This document shows, piece after piece, positions 60,950-64,000 of a stretch of DNA of 64,000 nucleotides. Origin of the DNA: CAYWMQ01 sp964459635. GTDB taxonomy: Bacteria > Patescibacteriota > Minisyncoccia > Phycocordibacterales > UBA12088. Under the pieces are notes generated by a model, which saw only the letters and a program-made list of their open reading frames with translations, was not told where the DNA came from and did not search any database. Every line of letters starts with the position of its first letter. Position 1 is the stretch's first letter. Made by a program: the position numbers and the translations under genes. Where the stretch lies: assembly GCA_964459635.1 (NCBI GenBank), contig CAYWMQ010000002.1, positions 10,810 to 74,809 of the forward strand, read 5' to 3'.

Positions 60950-62764
60950 ATGCATACACCTGAACGTGAGCTGTCACCGAAGGAAGGTGCCGCCCTCATC
61001 TCCCGCGCGCATGAGGTGCGGGAGGCGCCGGCGCAGCTCCGGATCGAATGGGAGCCCGCCTGTGCCGAGGAGCACGCGGCCATGCGGGTCGTGTCGGCGC
61101 TGCGCGAGGCGGGCGGCGAGGCGTACTTTGTGGGCGGCTATGCGCGCGATCTTGCGATGCGCTCCATGCCGGAGGCATACCCGGACTTTCACTTTGAGCC
61201 GCACGACATAGACATAGTGACAAGCCTACCGCCCGACCGTATAGAATCGCTACTGGAGGAAGCAGGTATGGCGCAGCGCTCGCACGGCAAAAGTTTCCAA
61301 GTGTGCCAGGCACGCGTCGCCGAGGGCGAAGCGGTGTTTCGCTTTGAGGTTGCCGCATACCGCATGGAGGGCACCTACAGTGACGGGCGAAGGCCCGATG
61401 TTACGGAGGTCACGCGCGATATCAGAGAAGATATTGCCCGGCGCGACTTCACCATGAACGCGCTCCTATTCGACCCGGACACGCATACCCTTATCGACTA
61501 CTCATCCGGGCTCGCAGACCTACAAGAGCGCCGCCTTGCCTTCATCGGCTCTGCCGCCGAACGCATCTCGGAGGACGCACTCCGCATGTTCCGCTATGTT
61601 CGCTTTAGCGCTCGGTACAAGCTCGGCTTCGACACCGAGGCGGGCGAGGCACTGCGCGCGTATGCCGAAATGGTGGAAAAGCTGCCAGGGGAGCGTGTGA
61701 AACAAGAGTTTGACCGTATTCTCACGCTCCGTCGCAGCGCGTTTGCCGTGGCAGACTTGGCGCGTTTCGGCCTCTTGGAGCGCGTGCTGCCAGATGTGTC
61801 CGACTTGGCAGGCGTGGAACATACACCGCCGGGTGTAGCGGCCTCCATACATGCGGAGGGGGACGTGTTCGCCCACACGCTTCGAGTGCTCCGCGCCGTG
61901 GAGCGCCCCGAGTTTCACACAGCGGTGCGCGAGACACTGGGGCTTGGAGAAGAGACCCCGCCCGATGAGGTGGTGGGGTCTTTCTACCGCCGGTATGGAA
62001 GCGCGGTGGCATGGGCGCTGCTGCTGCACGATATAGGAAAAAAAGATACACAGGAGTATGTGCCGGAAACCGATGAGCGCCCGGCGCGGTACGCGTTTCA
62101 TGCGCACGAAAAACGCGGGGCGGAGCTTTTTGACGTGCTCGCCGCAAAACGCACGCTCCCGTTCTCACTCACGGACGCTCGCCGCGTACACTACCTGCTG
62201 GAAAACCACCTGGAGGCGCATCGCTTTACCAAAGATACGTACCGGATCCATGGTGCGCATGCGCGGTCCATATGGAAAGACACGGATGCGGAAGCACTCC
62301 TCTTTGTGGGGCTCGCAGATACATTGGGCAACTACAAGAAAGGCGGCAGCCCTACAGATGCTCTTCTGCAATTTCGCGTAGGCATGGACAAGCTGCACGT
62401 GTGGCGTGAAGAAGAAGCGCGTGACGCATGGGTACATGAACATGCCCGGGGCGTCAGCGCGTACATCATGGAAGAACTTGAGCGCGTTGCGCCCGCGGGG
62501 TCCGCTGATGCGCGCGTACTCATCGGACCGCTTAAAGATATGACGCTCGCCCGCATGCGCGTACGCCAGATCAGCGCCGATCCCGAAGAGATCCACCGCG
62601 CGATACGCGAGATGGTGGCACTTCTCGAACAGCATGGCCTCATAAACGCCTTAGGAGAAACAAGGCAGAGCAAGAAAGATGTGTCTGCACAGATCGCACG
62701 CAAAACACAAGCGCAAGAACTTTTGGCTGAACGCTACCATATCCACCCTGCTGATGTGCTATAG
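60950..62764 (+). CDS. CCA-adding enzyme / poly(A) polymerase family with HD domain
   Basis: 604 residues from ATG 60950. Nucleotidyltransferase head: FVGGYARDLAM (60-70), HDIDIV (85-90), RRDFTMNALLFD (164-175), then SEDALRMFRYVRFSARY. The central HD domain has LLLHDIGKKD (H360, D361). The encoded tRNAs in this window lack CCA, so CCA addition is needed. The frame upstream to 60893 contains the promoter and is rejected. Confidence 0.92.
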   Translation: MHTPERELSPKEGAALISRAHEVREAPAQLRIEWEPACAEEHAAMRVVSALREAGGEAYFVGGYARDLAMRSMPEAYPDFHFEPHDIDIVTSLPPDRIESLLEEAGMAQRSHGKSFQVCQARVAEGEAVFRFEVAAYRMEGTYSDGRRPDVTEVTRDIREDIARRDFTMNALLFDPDTHTLIDYSSGLADLQERRLAFIGSAAERISEDALRMFRYVRFSARYKLGFDTEAGEALRAYAEMVEKLPGERVKQEFDRILTLRRSAFAVADLARFGLLERVLPDVSDLAGVEHTPPGVAASIHAEGDVFAHTLRVLRAVERPEFHTAVRETLGLGEETPPDEVVGSFYRRYGSAVAWALLLHDIGKKDTQEYVPETDERPARYAFHAHEKRGAELFDVLAAKRTLPFSLTDARRVHYLLENHLEAHRFTKDTYRIHGAHARSIWKDTDAEALLFVGLADTLGNYKKGGSPTDALLQFRVGMDKLHVWREEEARDAWVHEHARGVSAYIMEELERVAPAGSADARVLIGPLKDMTLARMRVRQISADPEEIHRAIREMVALLEQHGLINALGETRQSKKDVSAQIARKTQAQELLAERYHIHPADVL

Positions 62765-62771
62765 CTCTACT

Positions 62772-64000
62772 CCACCTCTCGCCACTCAATAAAGCGGAAG
62801 TTCGGTGAGGTAAAGGGGGTGAGCGGCGGCGGGCTTTTTGCAAGCGTACGGTCGGCACTCGTCCGCTCTACACCTCCCCCCACCCCACATCATCAAAGTA
62901 CACAGGGGCTGCAGTATCCCTGCTCTGTACGAAGACCCATGCGGTCGTTGCCCCTGCGGGAGCGGTCACCTCGCGCACAGCCTGTGTCCACGCGGACGCA
63001 GCAGGCAGCGCAAGGTTGTGCCGGGTGTTCGAAAGCTCGTTGCCGGAGCGGTCGAGCCACTTCACGACGAGCCAGGCGTTGGTACCCTTGTACCACGCGC
63101 TGTAGGTATAGCGGGTGTTTGGAGTGACCGCGAGCTTGTTCTGGGTGTCTGCGTACACCTGTGTACCACTTGTGTTCGTGTCGCCGTCGAGCTTGTAGCT
63201 GTACGTACCGCTGTGGGCTGTCTCGGTGGTGCGGGCTATGGTGCCTTTACTCGTGGTCCAGAAGCCCTTCTGCCAGCCATCTTGGGTTTCAAAGCTCGTG
63301 TTCGTGAGGGTGGTGGGAAGGGGCTCGGTGACTCTAGAGAAGGAGAGGTCGTCGAAGTACACGGGGAGTGCGGTGTCCCTGCTCTGTACGAATACGGAGG
63401 CGCGGGCGGCACCTTGGGGTGCGTCCGCGTACCGTAGCGCTTCGGTCCAGAGAGCACTGGGCTCAAGGCTCCAGTTGTTCCGTGCGGTAGCAAGCTCAGT
63501 ACCGCTCTGGTCAAACCACTTCACGACGAGGTAGGCGTTTGTGCCCTTGTACCAGGCTGCGTAGCGGTAGCGGGCACCTGGCGTGACGGAGATACGGTTT
63601 GCGGTATCGGAGTACACCTGTGCACCACTTGTGTTCGTGTCGCCGTCGAGCTTGTAGCTGTACGTACCGCTGTGTGCGGTCTCGGTGGTGCGGGTGATGG
63701 TGCCTTTGCTCGTGGTCCAGAAGCCCGTGAGCCACGCGGTGGCGCTCTCAAAGGAGGGGTTCTGGAGGAGGTTTGGAGAGGGCTCGGGTGTCGGCGCGAG
63801 GGTCACGCTTGTGCTTGCTCCTAGGCTGGACTCGTTCCCTGCGCGGTCGGTGGCAGAGATGGCGTACGTGTACGTACCGGGCGCGAGAGTGGTGTCGGTG
63901 TACGAGGTACTGCTCGTGGTACTCTGCATGGCGCCGTTTCGGTAGATCGTGTAGTACGCAAGGCCAGACTCGGAGTCGGTCGCGGGGCTCCACGTGAGGG
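62772..64000 (-). CDS. Large secreted FN3 / carbohydrate-binding-like repeat protein (5' end beyond window)
   Basis: The minus-strand frame is open from the window edge to a TAG at 62868, about 377 residues. Order: FN3-like domain (LTWSPATDSESGLAYYTIYR to ISATDRAGNES), a TPEPS linker, then two CBM4/9-like beta-sandwich repeats of about 145 residues (NPSFESATAWLTGFWTTSKG ... VYFDDLSF; NTSFETQDGWQKGFWTTSKG ... VYFDDVGW). Nearly identical at several stretches. After the TAG, the +1 frame continues to a TAG at 62772 as ...SPNFRFIEWREVE, suggesting a frameshift in a G6 tract (62876-62881). Probably exported and surface-bound. Confidence 0.75.
62890..63780. repeat. Tandem CBM-like repeat at DNA level
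   Basis: Two units about 450 bp apart share long near-identical runs, for example 63150-63275 and 63610-63725. Confidence 0.7.

Overview
The window looks like a chromosome segment of a Candidate Phyla Radiation (Patescibacteria) bacterium, probably from the Parcubacteria side. Evidence: a compact, moderately GC-rich layout; an S10/spc ribosomal cluster with no L30 gene between S5 and L15; tRNAs without an encoded CCA end; a split comEC; type IV pilus genes; large secreted Lamin-tail, FN3 and carbohydrate-binding-like proteins; an enlarged nucleoside diphosphate kinase; and AUA as a very common isoleucine codon together with a tRNA-Ile(UAU). The assignment rests on these markers, not on a search.

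Layout. 1-2.25 kb (minus): pilM-pilN-pilO, the last cut by the window edge, divergent from comF. 3-6 kb: a toxin-antitoxin pair, tRNA-Ser preceded by a 105-bp tandem duplication, and a small accessory block with an ADP-ribosyltransferase-like protein. 6-11 kb: an L,D-transpeptidase/S11 fusion, a cobalamin adenosyltransferase, recG and tRNA-Ile(UAU). 11-16.5 kb: a secreted Lamin-tail protein, ftsH, and divergent infC-rpmI-rplT. 17-19.4 kb: hypothetical and very small genes plus ndk. 19.4-42.6 kb (mostly minus): the translation block rpsL-rpsG / fusA / phoH-like / tuf-rpsJ / rplC ... secY-adk-map. It is broken twice by plus-strand accessory genes (39.7-41.3 kb; 31.8-32.4 kb) and once by a complete IS982-like element (32,641-33,630) with 7-bp target duplications. 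42.6-50 kb: regulators, an M50 protease, a structured RNA upstream of rpmB, a slipin, the metallo-beta-lactamase half of ComEC and malic enzyme. 50-57 kb: superoxide dismutase, the ComEC membrane half, RNase H with an upstream remnant, small genes, recJ and a second transpeptidase/S11 fusion. 57-64 kb: a HIT protein, pgk, tpiA, a CCA-adding enzyme, and the end of a giant surface protein.

Two expression styles coexist. Many single housekeeping genes have a -10 hexamer (TATACT, TACACT and the like, often with an extended TGN) placed 6-8 nt before the ATG, so their mRNAs should be leaderless. The translation operons and many small accessory genes instead have sigma70-type -35/-10 promoters with 16-17 bp spacing, and the accessory genes carry good Shine-Dalgarno sequences. 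rplC, fusA and rpmB are preceded by structured leaders containing terminator-like hairpins, which suggests attenuation.

The most striking observations are: the leaderless start architecture; two L,D-transpeptidase/S11 fusion paralogs that have each lost the opposite catalytic centre; tRNA-Ile(UAU) with heavy AUA use; the attenuator-like rplC leader next to an operon break; an unclassified RNA with a near-consensus promoter; a recurrent ACGAATG hairpin element in ribosomal spacers; and a stand-alone ART-PolyVal-like protein. No CRISPR array, rRNA or prophage was seen.
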